Below, piece by piece: positions 17,572 to 25,731 of a stretch of 64,000 bases of DNA. Origin of the DNA: Lachnospira pectinoschiza (GTDB taxonomy: Bacteria; Bacillota; Clostridia; Lachnospirales; Lachnospiraceae). Within the stretch, counting starts at the first letter, position 1. The number at the start of each line of letters is the position of its first letter. The DNA is taken from assembly GCF_020564355.1 (NCBI RefSeq), contig NZ_JAJCRR010000002.1, positions 434,001-498,000 of the forward strand, in the 5' to 3' direction. The position numbers and the translations under genes are program-made. Under the pieces are notes generated by a model, which saw only the letters and a list, made by a program, of their open reading frames with translations, was not told where the DNA came from and searched no databases.

Positions 17572-19084
17572 GAATTTAAAACCGGATCGGTTAAAAATCG
17601 TAAAATTTCATAAAAAAAGTCTGCTGGAACTTGTAAGATTGGTTTTTAGAAAACTCAAAAGTGCAAGGGTGCGGCTGTTTATGATACTGGCAGTCTTTTC
17701 AATTGTGCCACTGTATTTCGTGGATGTCATGATTCCATATTATTACAGAAGCTCCATGATTAAGGACAGAAAGGCAGACCTGCAGACGAAAGCAGCTGTC
17801 GTTGCCGGAGAGTATGCGGATTTTGAGTCGCTTGCCGAGGCAGAAAAAGCCGGTATGTATAATCAGATGGTGCGCTACTCCGCATTTGAAACCATGCGTA
17901 TCCGTGTTATTAATACGAATTTTGTCATACAGTCGGATTCTTATTCTTTTGAAACAGGAAAGACGATTATTAATTCACGTGTCATCAGCGCATGTAATTC
18001 CAAAAAGAGTTTTTCAGGATATGATAAAACAACCGGAACAATAGAAGCTGTTGTGCCGCTGTACAATAAAAATAATGAACTCATGGGGGTACTTTCTGTG
18101 GGTGTTGATGTTTCCGAGATTGATAAGTTCCAAAGCGAGGTTAGTTACCGTACCGGAATTATCCGAACGGCATTGGTAACGATACTGTTGGCAGGAGCAT
18201 ATATTATATCCAAGCTGTATGGAAAGACATTAAGAAAGCAGTTCCATACGGTCGAGGAAATTGCAAACGGACATACAGAAAAAAGGCTCAGCATAAAAGG
18301 AGACACACAATTACAGGATTTTGCCCGCAATTTTAATCTGATTATGGATAAGGCAAGTGTATTAGATGAGAGCCGTCAGGAATTTGTATCTAATGTGTCA
18401 CATGAATTAAAGACGCCGATTACATCGATTAAGGTGCTGGCAGATTCCCTGAATTTGCAGGAAGATGTGCCGATTGAACTGTATAAGGAGTTTATGCAGG
18501 ATATTGTCAATGAAATTGACCGCGAAAGTAAAATTATTGACGATCTGCTTTCGCTTGTGCGGATGGACAAGCCGTCCGGTGCGATGAATATTTCGTCTGT
18601 GAATCTGAATGAATTAATGGAGATTGTACTTAAGCGTTTAAAGCCGATTGCACAGAAAAAGAATATCGAACTGCTGTTTGAAAGCTTCCGCCCGGTCGTT
18701 GCAGAAATTGACGAAGTCAAGTTTACACAGGTTGTATCCAATCTTGTTGAAAATGCGATAAAGTACAACAATTTAGACGGCTGGGTGCATGTAGCCCTAA
18801 ATGCCGATTATCAGTATTTTTATGTGCGTGTAGAGGATTCGGGAATTGGTATCCCGAAGGAAAATCAGGATATGGTATTTGAACGCTTTTACCGTGTGGA
18901 TAAGGCACGTTCCAGAGAAACCGGAGGAACGGGTCTGGGACTTGCAATTGTAAAGAAAATTATCCTTATGCACCACGGAACGATAAAAATGCACAGCGAA
19001 GAAGATGTAGGAACGACATTTACGGTCAGAATTCCGTTAAATTATGTTCAGTCCGATACAGAACAGGAGGGACGGCTTTCGTGA
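17564..19084 (+). CDS. Sensor histidine kinase with extracellular sensor domain
   Basis: The 506-residue protein starts at ATG 17564 inside the regulator gene. It has a membrane helix near residues 36-60, an extracellular PAS/Cache-like sensor (about 65-195, with VLSVGVDVSEI), a second helix, HAMP (about 225-275), H-box FVSNVSHELKTPITS (phospho-His about 286) and an ATPase domain with NLVENAIKYNN, VEDSGIGIP and GGTGLGLAIVKK. It phosphorylates the partner regulator in response to an external signal. The following lipoprotein gene starts within its stop codon, suggesting a sensor accessory role for that protein. Confidence 0.9.
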   Translation: MFKNLKPDRLKIVKFHKKSLLELVRLVFRKLKSARVRLFMILAVFSIVPLYFVDVMIPYYYRSSMIKDRKADLQTKAAVVAGEYADFESLAEAEKAGMYNQMVRYSAFETMRIRVINTNFVIQSDSYSFETGKTIINSRVISACNSKKSFSGYDKTTGTIEAVVPLYNKNNELMGVLSVGVDVSEIDKFQSEVSYRTGIIRTALVTILLAGAYIISKLYGKTLRKQFHTVEEIANGHTEKRLSIKGDTQLQDFARNFNLIMDKASVLDESRQEFVSNVSHELKTPITSIKVLADSLNLQEDVPIELYKEFMQDIVNEIDRESKIIDDLLSLVRMDKPSGAMNISSVNLNELMEIVLKRLKPIAQKKNIELLFESFRPVVAEIDEVKFTQVVSNLVENAIKYNNLDGWVHVALNADYQYFYVRVEDSGIGIPKENQDMVFERFYRVDKARSRETGGTGLGLAIVKKIILMHHGTIKMHSEEDVGTTFTVRIPLNYVQSDTEQEGRLS

Positions 19085-20010
19085 AAAAAATAGTTGGATA
19101 TATACTGGTTTTATTGCTGGCTGTCAGCAGTTGTTTTGCGTATACCGGATGTCAGAAAAACACATCGGAAAGCCAGGTGTATAAAGTTTATTATATGAAT
19201 AGTTCGGCCAATAAACTGGTAGAAAAAACATATAAAACGGAAACATCAGATACGCTGGTGCTGATGCGGGAATTGATGCAGCAGATGAATACACGTCAGA
19301 AAAAGGAAGACTGTGAAGTCATTAAGCCGGAGCAGGTCCGTTTAGACCATGTGACTTTTGATTCGTCCAAAAGCACGGCGAATATTTATTTCAGCAGGGA
19401 ATATAACGAATGTGACAATTCTGTTAAACTGCTTTTAAATGCGGGAATTGTAAAAATGCTCACACAGATTAACGGTGTTTCTTATGTGCAGTTTTATGCG
19501 GACGGCAGTGTAGCGGAGTACCCTGACGGAACGCAGATCGGACTGCTGTCCATGGAAGATTTAGTCGATGACTCGAATGAAGCAATGGGAAATATTGAAT
19601 GGAAGAATCTCAATTTGTATTATGCAGACAAGCTTGGGGATAAACTGGTAAAAACATCGGTTGCAGTCGCTTACAGCAAGAACGTATCCTTGGAAAAAAT
19701 GGTTGTAGAACGGCTGATTAAAGGTCCTTCTGATACGTCGGTATATGCAACACTGCCAACGGATTTAAAACTGCTCAATATTTCCGTAAGTAACCGCGTG
19801 TGTTATGTCAATTTAAGCACGACATTTTTAACGGAAATGGTTAACGTGTCCAATGAAATACCGGTGTATTCTATTGTGAATTCATTGTGTGAACTGGATA
19901 GTGTGGATGCTGTTAAAATTATGATTAACGGGGACTCCAGTAAGACATTCCGTGAAAGCATCAGTTTAGATAGTACATTTACATTTAATGAAGCAATTGT
20001 AAGTTCATAA
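19081..20010 (+). CDS. GerMN-domain lipoprotein
   Basis: The 309-residue product starts at GTG 19081, overlapping the kinase stop by 4 bases. A signal peptide ends in a lipobox-like YTGC (Cys about 24). Two similar segments (about 45-150 and 175-300) look like GerMN domains: STANIYFSREYNECDNSVKL and NRVCYVNLSTTFLTEM, each followed by a helix and a D-x-V motif. GerM in Bacillus is a lipoprotein of the sporulation channel and germination. In actinobacteria, the GerMN lipoprotein LpqB is an accessory of the MtrAB two-component system. The coupling to the kinase gene favours the latter type of role. Confidence 0.8.
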   Translation: MKKIVGYILVLLLAVSSCFAYTGCQKNTSESQVYKVYYMNSSANKLVEKTYKTETSDTLVLMRELMQQMNTRQKKEDCEVIKPEQVRLDHVTFDSSKSTANIYFSREYNECDNSVKLLLNAGIVKMLTQINGVSYVQFYADGSVAEYPDGTQIGLLSMEDLVDDSNEAMGNIEWKNLNLYYADKLGDKLVKTSVAVAYSKNVSLEKMVVERLIKGPSDTSVYATLPTDLKLLNISVSNRVCYVNLSTTFLTEMVNVSNEIPVYSIVNSLCELDSVDAVKIMINGDSSKTFRESISLDSTFTFNEAIVSS

Positions 20011-20041
20011 ATGCATTATGCATAAAACAGGAGGGGATTTT

Positions 20042-22654
20042 ATTAAAAGACCGATGGTATTTGCGGCACTTGTCACGGTATATATTGCGCTGTGTATGAC
20101 TGCTGCAGGCAAAATATATCTGCTTTGTGGGCTGCTTGTTATGACGGCAGCAGTTCTGGTAATTGTTAAGAGAACAGGCAGGAAATGGACTGTCTGCCTG
20201 TCCTTTCTTTTTTCTTTGATTTCTTATGGAATAATCTCTGTCCGGTCAAAACCGGCATCCTTTGATTCCGTTATACAGCAAAAGGCACAAAAAAGTACGG
20301 TTACAGGAACGGTCTGTGCCGTGGAACAAAAAGATGGATATGACTGTATTATATTAAAAAATACAACGGTATCCATACAGAATAGCGACAAAACTGAAAA
20401 TCCGGAAGAAAGAGCAGGAAAGCTTCTTGTATCCATTGTTAATACATATTCTGATAAAGGCGGGGTACAGGGGGATGGAAAAACGGTGTCAACAGTTGAG
20501 ATTGCACCCGGTGATATGCTTTTAGTGTCCGGAACATTAAAGTGTTTTGAAACTTCACGCAATGAGGGCGGTTTTGATAGCAGAATGTATTACAAATCTA
20601 TCGGGATTCATTATAAAATGACAGCCGAAGATGTGACGGTGCTTACCAGGAAAAGACAGACGGCAGGCTATTTGTTATCAGAATTCCGCTTGAAAATTAA
20701 AGAAGTCTATGAACAGATTGGCACAAAAGAAAAGGCAGGTTTGTACAGCTCGATTGTTCTTGGCGACAAGAGCAGTCTGGATGGTGATATTAAAAAGCTT
20801 TACCAGCGCAACGGAATTGCACATCTGCTGGCAATCAGCGGACTGCACATATCGCTTGTGGGAATGGCATTATACAGGCTGCTGCGCCGCGCAGGAACGT
20901 CATATGTATTTTCTTTTGCGGCAGGAACGCTTTTTATAACCGGATATGTTCTGATGACAGGAAATGCGCTGTCAGGACTGCGGGCATTGGTGATGTGTCT
21001 TTTGATGATGTATGCACAGGTGCTAGGAAGAACATATGATATGCTGTCTGCGTTAAGTACAGCAGCAGTGATGTTTATCTGGAATAATCCATATGTGTTG
21101 TATAACAGCGGCTTTTTGCTGTCTTTTTGTGCAATAATGGGAATTGCGGTCGTTCTGCCTGCGTTGAAACGTGTTTTTCTGCCGGATCGTCCGCAGAGTA
21201 ACCATGCAGAAAAACGGTGTTTTATAGATACACTGAGGGATACTGTAAAAGCTTCTTTTTTAACCAGTTTTTCTGTTACGGCAGCAACGCTGCCGGTCAT
21301 TTTGAATTGTTATTATGAATTTCCTTTATATAGTGTATTTTTAAATCTTCTGGTGATTCCGTTGATGCCGCTTGTCATGTTATGCAGTGTGAGCGCTGGC
21401 GTTACAGGACTTTTTTGTAAACCGGCAGGTGTGTTTTTACTGGGAACAGCCCATTTTATTTTAGAATTTTATGAAGTTTTATGCGGAACAGCTGGAAAAC
21501 TGCCGTATGCAAGAATTGTTGCAGGAAAGCCAAAGCTATGGCAGTGTGTAGTATATCTGTTGGTTTTGACACTGTTTGTTGCGTTGTCGCATTTTCCGTC
21601 GGATTTTTGGCAGAAACTTCTTTTTAATGCAACACACAAAAAGAGGGAAGGAGCTGCACATTTTAATAGAATGACAAAAAGCACAGGAAATACAGAGCCT
21701 AAAAATACAAGAACTATTGAATCTGAAAAATCAACAAAAGGTGAATGTGCTGCAGAATTAAAAAAATCAGCAGAGGACACAAAAACAGTGAAATATTCAA
21801 AGATTGTAAAAAAGTGTGAGCTAATATTTTTAGCTGTTGCTATCATGATTATCATGCTGCCGAAAAAGCCGTCTTTTGAAATTGATATGCTGGACGTGGG
21901 GCAGGGGGACGGCATCTATATGATGACACCGGAAGGTGAAACGTATCTATTTGACGGCGGGAGCAGTGATGAGAAAAATCTGGCACAAAATACGCTGGTA
22001 CCGTTTTTAAAATCCAAAGGTGTTGCGCGGATAGATTATGCACTGGTCAGTCACACCGATACAGACCATATCAGCGGCATTATGGAACTGATGCAGGGAG
22101 ATGAAATTACTGTCGGGGCAGTGCTGCTGCCGGAGGCATTGAAAAATTGTGATGATGCAAATTACATTAAATTTATCAAGATTGCGCAAGACTGTAATAT
22201 TCCGGTGTGGCATGTCAAAACCGGAGATTTTGTCGGAAACAGTCAGGTTACGGTGCAGTGTCTTCACCCGGAAATATCATACCACACGGATTCAGTGAAT
22301 GATATTTCGGCGGTTTACCGGATTGACTATGGAGAATTTTCTATGCTGATGACGGGGGATGCAGGAATAAACGTTGAAAATGAATTGCTGGAAAATGGTG
22401 TATTATCGCCGGTTACGATTTTAAAGACCGGGCACCACGGTTCAAAAAGTGCCAGCAGTGAAGCATTTTTGGAGAAAATCCGTCCACAGGCGGCACTGAT
22501 TTCATGCGGGGTCAATAACCGTTATCACCATCCGTCGGAGGAAGTAATACAGCGTTTAAAAAAAATGGATATACAGACAAAGGTAACGGCGCAGTGCGGT
22601 CAGATTACTGTTAAAAGTGACGGAAAAACTTATCGGCTTATGCAGTGGCAATAA
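20042..22654 (+). CDS. comEC: ComEC/Rec2 DNA-uptake channel protein
   Basis: The product is about 870 residues. It has N-terminal membrane helices, an extracellular OB-like domain (about 75-200), a competence domain of several helices (SSLDGDIKKLYQRNGIAHLL then AISGLHISLVGMALY) and a C-terminal metallo-beta-lactamase-like domain (from about 615: LDVGQGDG, SHTDTDHISG, TGHHGSKSA). It carries single-stranded DNA through the membrane. The start is unusual: AGGAGG (20029-20034) lies seven bases before ATT 20042, giving MKRPMVF, a typical ComEC start; ATG 20018 is upstream of the site and ATG 20054 is 19 bases past it. A hydrophilic, Lys/Glu-rich insert sits at about 540-590. Confidence 0.85.
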   Translation: MKRPMVFAALVTVYIALCMTAAGKIYLLCGLLVMTAAVLVIVKRTGRKWTVCLSFLFSLISYGIISVRSKPASFDSVIQQKAQKSTVTGTVCAVEQKDGYDCIILKNTTVSIQNSDKTENPEERAGKLLVSIVNTYSDKGGVQGDGKTVSTVEIAPGDMLLVSGTLKCFETSRNEGGFDSRMYYKSIGIHYKMTAEDVTVLTRKRQTAGYLLSEFRLKIKEVYEQIGTKEKAGLYSSIVLGDKSSLDGDIKKLYQRNGIAHLLAISGLHISLVGMALYRLLRRAGTSYVFSFAAGTLFITGYVLMTGNALSGLRALVMCLLMMYAQVLGRTYDMLSALSTAAVMFIWNNPYVLYNSGFLLSFCAIMGIAVVLPALKRVFLPDRPQSNHAEKRCFIDTLRDTVKASFLTSFSVTAATLPVILNCYYEFPLYSVFLNLLVIPLMPLVMLCSVSAGVTGLFCKPAGVFLLGTAHFILEFYEVLCGTAGKLPYARIVAGKPKLWQCVVYLLVLTLFVALSHFPSDFWQKLLFNATHKKREGAAHFNRMTKSTGNTEPKNTRTIESEKSTKGECAAELKKSAEDTKTVKYSKIVKKCELIFLAVAIMIIMLPKKPSFEIDMLDVGQGDGIYMMTPEGETYLFDGGSSDEKNLAQNTLVPFLKSKGVARIDYALVSHTDTDHISGIMELMQGDEITVGAVLLPEALKNCDDANYIKFIKIAQDCNIPVWHVKTGDFVGNSQVTVQCLHPEISYHTDSVNDISAVYRIDYGEFSMLMTGDAGINVENELLENGVLSPVTILKTGHHGSKSASSEAFLEKIRPQAALISCGVNNRYHHPSEEVIQRLKKMDIQTKVTAQCGQITVKSDGKTYRLMQWQ

Positions 22655-22714
22655 CGGCAGGAATATGTTATGATTGTTTCTAAAGCGGAAGCAGGCTGCA
22701 TAGAAGAGAGGAAA

Positions 22715-22996
22715 GTGTGAAAAATCCTTAAATCTAAGATTTTTCACAAGACAGATTGATGAGGCAGGTGTCATCAATCTGCCTTATCGCAGGACTGAAT
22801 AAATTCAGTCCGCGAATCCTCCGGCATTGGAAGGCCTGCGGAAAAGAGAGATTAGTGTGAAAATATGCTTGATAGCATATTTTTCACACAGCACTTTGTG
22901 CCGCAGGCGCAACAAAGTCGCTTTTTATCGCAGAGCCAAATAAGATTTGGCTCGCGATTCCTCCGGCATTAAAATGCCTGCGGAATGGAGATTATT
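22715..22996 (+). repeat. Two tandem copies (A, B) of a modular hairpin element ending at the holA ribosome site
   Basis: Copy A starts at GTGTGAAAA 22715 and copy B at 22855. Each holds three hairpins. Copy A: 22716-22748, 22752-22781 and 22787-22815. Copy B: 22856-22888, 22893-22918 and 22928-22957. The third hairpin is enclosed by TCGC and GCGA in both. A segment TCCTCCGGCATT and a GCCTGCGG follow. The loop of hairpin 2 pairs with that last segment: GCAGG with CCTGC in A, and CCGCAGGC (22901-22908) with GCCTGCGG (22976-22983) in B. Arm sequences differ between copies while pairing is kept. Copy B ends directly at GGAATGGAG, the holA ribosome site. The elements fill the 342-base gap after comEC. 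Confidence 0.75.
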
Positions 22997-23974
22997 GTGA
23001 AAGTAATTAATGAACAGATTAAAACAGGGGAGTTTCAGAGCGTATATCTTTTATACGGTGAGGAGGAATATTTAAAAAAGCAATACCGTGATAAGTTAAA
23101 AAAGGCAATCAGCGGGGACGATACCATGAATTATTCTTATTTTGAGGGAAATAAAATCGTGGTAAAAGAAGTGATAGATATGGCAAATACACTGCCGTTT
23201 TTTGCACAGAAGCGGTTAATTATCATTGAAAACAGCGGCTTTTTTAAATCTTCACAGGAAGAACTGGCAGATTTTATAAAAAATATGCCGGATTATCTTA
23301 TTTTTGTTTTTGTTGAATCGGAAGTTGATAAGCGAAATAAAGTATACAAGGCAGTCAGCACGGCAGGATATATCTGTGAAATGAAACAGCAGAGCACTTC
23401 CGTACTTGTGCAGTGGATTGTAACCCTTTTAAAAAACGAAGGGAAGACCATTGACCGTCCGGCGGTCGATTTGCTGCTGTCCAAAACCGGCGCAGGCATG
23501 GATTTAATCTATGCAGAGGTCGAAAAACTGGTCTCATACTGTATCGACAGACCGCAGATAACCGCGGAGGATGTTGAAGCCGTATGTACAACACAGACCA
23601 CGAGCCGTATTTTTGATATGATTACGGCGATTGCAACCAAAAAGCAGAAGCAGGCATTGGATTTATACTATGATTTACTGCTGTTAAAAGAACCGCCGAT
23701 GCGTATTTTATATCTGCTGGCAAGACAGTTTAACGGCATTTTGCAGGTCAAGGAATCATTAATGCGTGGCAATGCCAATGCACAGATTGCAAGAGAAATG
23801 GGGGTTGCACCGTTTATTGTCGGCAAATATGCCGCACAGGCAAAATATTTTGAAAGTGCACAGATAAAAGAAGCACTCCAGGATTTTGCGGAAACAGAGG
23901 AAGCGGTAAAGACCGGTAAAATAGAAGACAAGCTTGGTGTTGAACTGATGATTATAAAATACAGCCAAAAGTAA
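22997..23974 (+). CDS. holA: DNA polymerase III delta subunit
   Basis: The 325-residue protein starts at GTG 22997, seven bases after GGAG; the upstream ATG 22985 overlaps that site. It opens KVINEQIKTGEFQSVYLLYG, the classic HolA start, with the degenerate P-loop-like YLLYGEEEYL. An AAA+ fold follows, with QKRLIIIENSGFF, then the helical collar (FDMITAIATKKQKQALDLYY and PPMRILYLLARQFNGILQ). Delta opens the sliding clamp as part of the clamp loader. It is convergent with rpsT, a common clostridial and bacillar arrangement. Confidence 0.9.
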   Translation: MKVINEQIKTGEFQSVYLLYGEEEYLKKQYRDKLKKAISGDDTMNYSYFEGNKIVVKEVIDMANTLPFFAQKRLIIIENSGFFKSSQEELADFIKNMPDYLIFVFVESEVDKRNKVYKAVSTAGYICEMKQQSTSVLVQWIVTLLKNEGKTIDRPAVDLLLSKTGAGMDLIYAEVEKLVSYCIDRPQITAEDVEAVCTTQTTSRIFDMITAIATKKQKQALDLYYDLLLLKEPPMRILYLLARQFNGILQVKESLMRGNANAQIAREMGVAPFIVGKYAAQAKYFESAQIKEALQDFAETEEAVKTGKIEDKLGVELMIIKYSQK

Positions 23975-23976
23975 AA

Positions 23977-24016
23977 AAAGAAGCAGATGTGAGTGGGTGA
24001 CAACATCTGCTTCTTT
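23977..24016. terminator. Shared terminator of convergent holA and rpsT
   Basis: AAAGAAGCAGATGT (23977-23990) pairs with ACATCTGCTTCTTT. On the minus strand it is followed by seven T, making it mainly the rpsT terminator; the plus-strand tail is weaker. Confidence 0.9.
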
Positions 24017-24032
24017 AAAATACATTATAAAA

Positions 24033-24296
24033 TTAAGCCATAGCGTTTACAGCTTTTGTAATGCGGGAAACCTTTCTTGCAGCTGTGTTCTTGTGGTAGA
24101 TACCCTTAGAAGCAGCTTTAGAAATTTCGCCGATAGCAACTGGTAATGCAGCTTCAGCAGCAGCCTTATCGCCTGCAGCAACAGCAGCGTCAACCTTCTT
24201 TACATAAGTCTTAACTCTAGACTTAACAGCCTTATTTCTATCAGCTCTGATCTGACTTGTTAAAACTCTCTTCTTAGCAGATTTGATGTTAGCCAA
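24033..24296 (-). CDS. rpsT: Ribosomal protein S20
   Basis: The 87-residue basic protein begins (M)ANIKSAKKRVLTSQIRADRN and ends TAARKVSRITKAVNAMA, the expected S20 pattern. The start is TTG 24296, eight bases after GGAGG; no ATG exists at the correct place. E. coli rpsT also starts with UUG and is autoregulated at translation, so a weak start may be functional here. It binds 16S rRNA near helices 9 and 44 in the small subunit. Confidence 0.95.
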   Translation of the reverse strand: MANIKSAKKRVLTSQIRADRNKAVKSRVKTYVKKVDAAVAAGDKAAAEAALPVAIGEISKAASKGIYHKNTAARKVSRITKAVNAMA

Positions 24297-24387
24297 TCCG
24301 TACACCTCCAAAAAAATTATATTTAAAAGATTAATCTGTTTTGCATTAAATCCGGACACGGACGTTCTAATGTAAACATACTACTGT

Positions 24388-24416
24388 ATTATAGCGGGAA
24401 GGGGAAAGGATGTCAA
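24388..24416 (-). promoter_or_regulatory. Consensus sigma-A promoter of rpsT
   Basis: On the minus strand, TTGACA (24416-24411), a 17-base spacer and TATAAT (24393-24388), an exact consensus fitting a ribosomal protein gene. It predicts a leader of about 85 bases. Confidence 0.9.
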
Positions 24417-24437
24417 TAAAATTTTCCATTTTTTTAA

Positions 24438-24467
24438 CGGATTTTTAAAAAGATACGACACATACTA
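24438..24467 (+). promoter_or_regulatory. Possible forespore (sigma-F/G) promoter of gpr
   Basis: CATACTA (24461-24467) matches the -10 of forespore sigma factors, which transcribe gpr in Bacillus. The -35 region is poor, so this is tentative. Confidence 0.35.
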
Positions 24468-24547
24468 GTATTAACTTCTAATGGCAGATAAAAAACTGAA
24501 CATGAAACTGCCACTTTGTGAGATTAGAAAATGGAGGGCAGTTAAAA

Positions 24548-25510
24548 ATGAAAAATGTATTTGAAATCAGAACAGACCTTGCATTAGAGGTCAATGAGCA
24601 GGTTAATAGGGAAAAGGGAAGATTAAAAGGTGTTATTATAAATGAAATGAAGGATAATAAAACAGGGATTAAGGTCACGGTGCTTGAAATTACCGGGAAA
24701 GAAGGTGTCAAGGCACTGCACCGTCCGGAAGGAAAGTATATTACAATTGAAGCCGGAAAGCTGGGAACAACCGATGATGAATACAGCCAGCGCACGGCAG
24801 TTATTCTTGCCAAAAATCTCGAAGAACTCTTGTCCGGGTATATCCGCGAAAAAGAAAAAGCGACTGTTTTGGTGCTGGGGCTTGGCAATGCTGATGTGAC
24901 AGCCGATGCACTCGGACCGGATGTTGTAAAAAATATTGAAATTAACCGCCATTATGCAAAGGAAGCCGGTATACAAGTTGCAGTGGCGGGACTGGCACCG
25001 GGTGTTATGGCACAGACCGGCATGGAAACGGCGGAACTGGTGCGTGGCGTGGTGCGTCAGTTAAAGCCTGATGTTTTAATTGCAATCGATTCGCTGGCGG
25101 CGCGGGACAGCAGCCGCTTAAATACGACAATCCAGTTATCCAGTCAGGGAATTCATCCGGGGTCCGGTGTCGGCAATCACCGTGTTGGCATTACGGAAGA
25201 TGTTGTCGGTGTGCCGGTGCTTGCAATCGGAGTGCCGACCGTGGTGGACGCCCCGACAATTGTCAATGATACGATGGAAAATTTTTTAAAAGCCATTGCA
25301 CAGTCGAAAGAATTAAAGTCTGTCAGCCGTATTTTTTCAGAATATTCCCCACGGGAAAAATATGAATTGATACGGGAAGTCATTTCGCCGGAAATGGTGA
25401 ATATGTATGTGACACCGAAAGATATCGATGCCAATATCAAGGCAATCGGGCATATTCTTGCAAAAGCGATTGATATGGCGTGTGAAGATTTACAGATGAT
25501 TGGGATTTAA
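24548..25510 (+). CDS. gpr: GPR endopeptidase (spore germination protease)
   Basis: The 320-residue protein begins MKNVFEIRTDLALEVNEQVN. It has the prodomain-like start EIRTDLA, glycine-rich VLGLGNADVTADALGP, LAPGVMAQTGMETAEL, DVLIAIDSLAARDSSRLNTT and GVGNHR, all characteristic of the M63/A25 GPR family. GPR is made as a zymogen in the forespore and cuts small acid-soluble spore proteins during germination. The start follows GGAGGG. spoIIP lies downstream on the same strand, as in Bacillus, with structured element C between them. Confidence 0.95.
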   Translation: MKNVFEIRTDLALEVNEQVNREKGRLKGVIINEMKDNKTGIKVTVLEITGKEGVKALHRPEGKYITIEAGKLGTTDDEYSQRTAVILAKNLEELLSGYIREKEKATVLVLGLGNADVTADALGPDVVKNIEINRHYAKEAGIQVAVAGLAPGVMAQTGMETAELVRGVVRQLKPDVLIAIDSLAARDSSRLNTTIQLSSQGIHPGSGVGNHRVGITEDVVGVPVLAIGVPTVVDAPTIVNDTMENFLKAIAQSKELKSVSRIFSEYSPREKYELIREVISPEMVNMYVTPKDIDANIKAIGHILAKAIDMACEDLQMIGI

Positions 25511-25584
25511 AGGTATATCCGGCGGCAGAACAGAATAGGATAGTGTTGAACCTGAAAGAGGGTTTAATTAAACAGCCGGAGTTA

Positions 25585-25731
25585 GTGTGAAAAATAACGC
25601 TGATGCGCTTATTTTTCACACCACTATTTGTTTTTGAGCGAAAACAAATAGCCATGATTGCAGATGAGAAATCGCCTACGCGAATTTCTCATCGCATCTT
25701 CGCGACAAGTCGCTCAGAAATGGGTATTAAT
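25585..25731 (+). repeat. Copy C of the modular hairpin element, directly upstream of spoIIP
   Basis: Hairpin 1 (25586-25620) has a tgat loop, hairpin 2 (25624-25651) has arms CTATTTGTTTT and AAAACAAATAG, and hairpin 3 (25663-25693) has a 10-bp arm extended by CGC/GCG. The loop of hairpin 2, TGAGCG (25635-25640), is complementary to CGCTCA (25711-25716). That strand can also form a local hairpin GCGAC-aa-GTCGC (25702-25713), so the two pairings exclude each other. The copy stops at GAAATGGGTATTAAT just before the spoIIP ATG. Confidence 0.75.

Noticed and set aside
22716..22748. Hairpin 1 of copy A as an intrinsic terminator of comEC
   Set aside because: It has no T-run after the stem, and the same hairpin begins every copy of the element regardless of context.
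25603..25731. An N-terminal extension of spoIIP
   Set aside because: The extension is element C read as protein; the signal anchor begins properly after ATG 25732.
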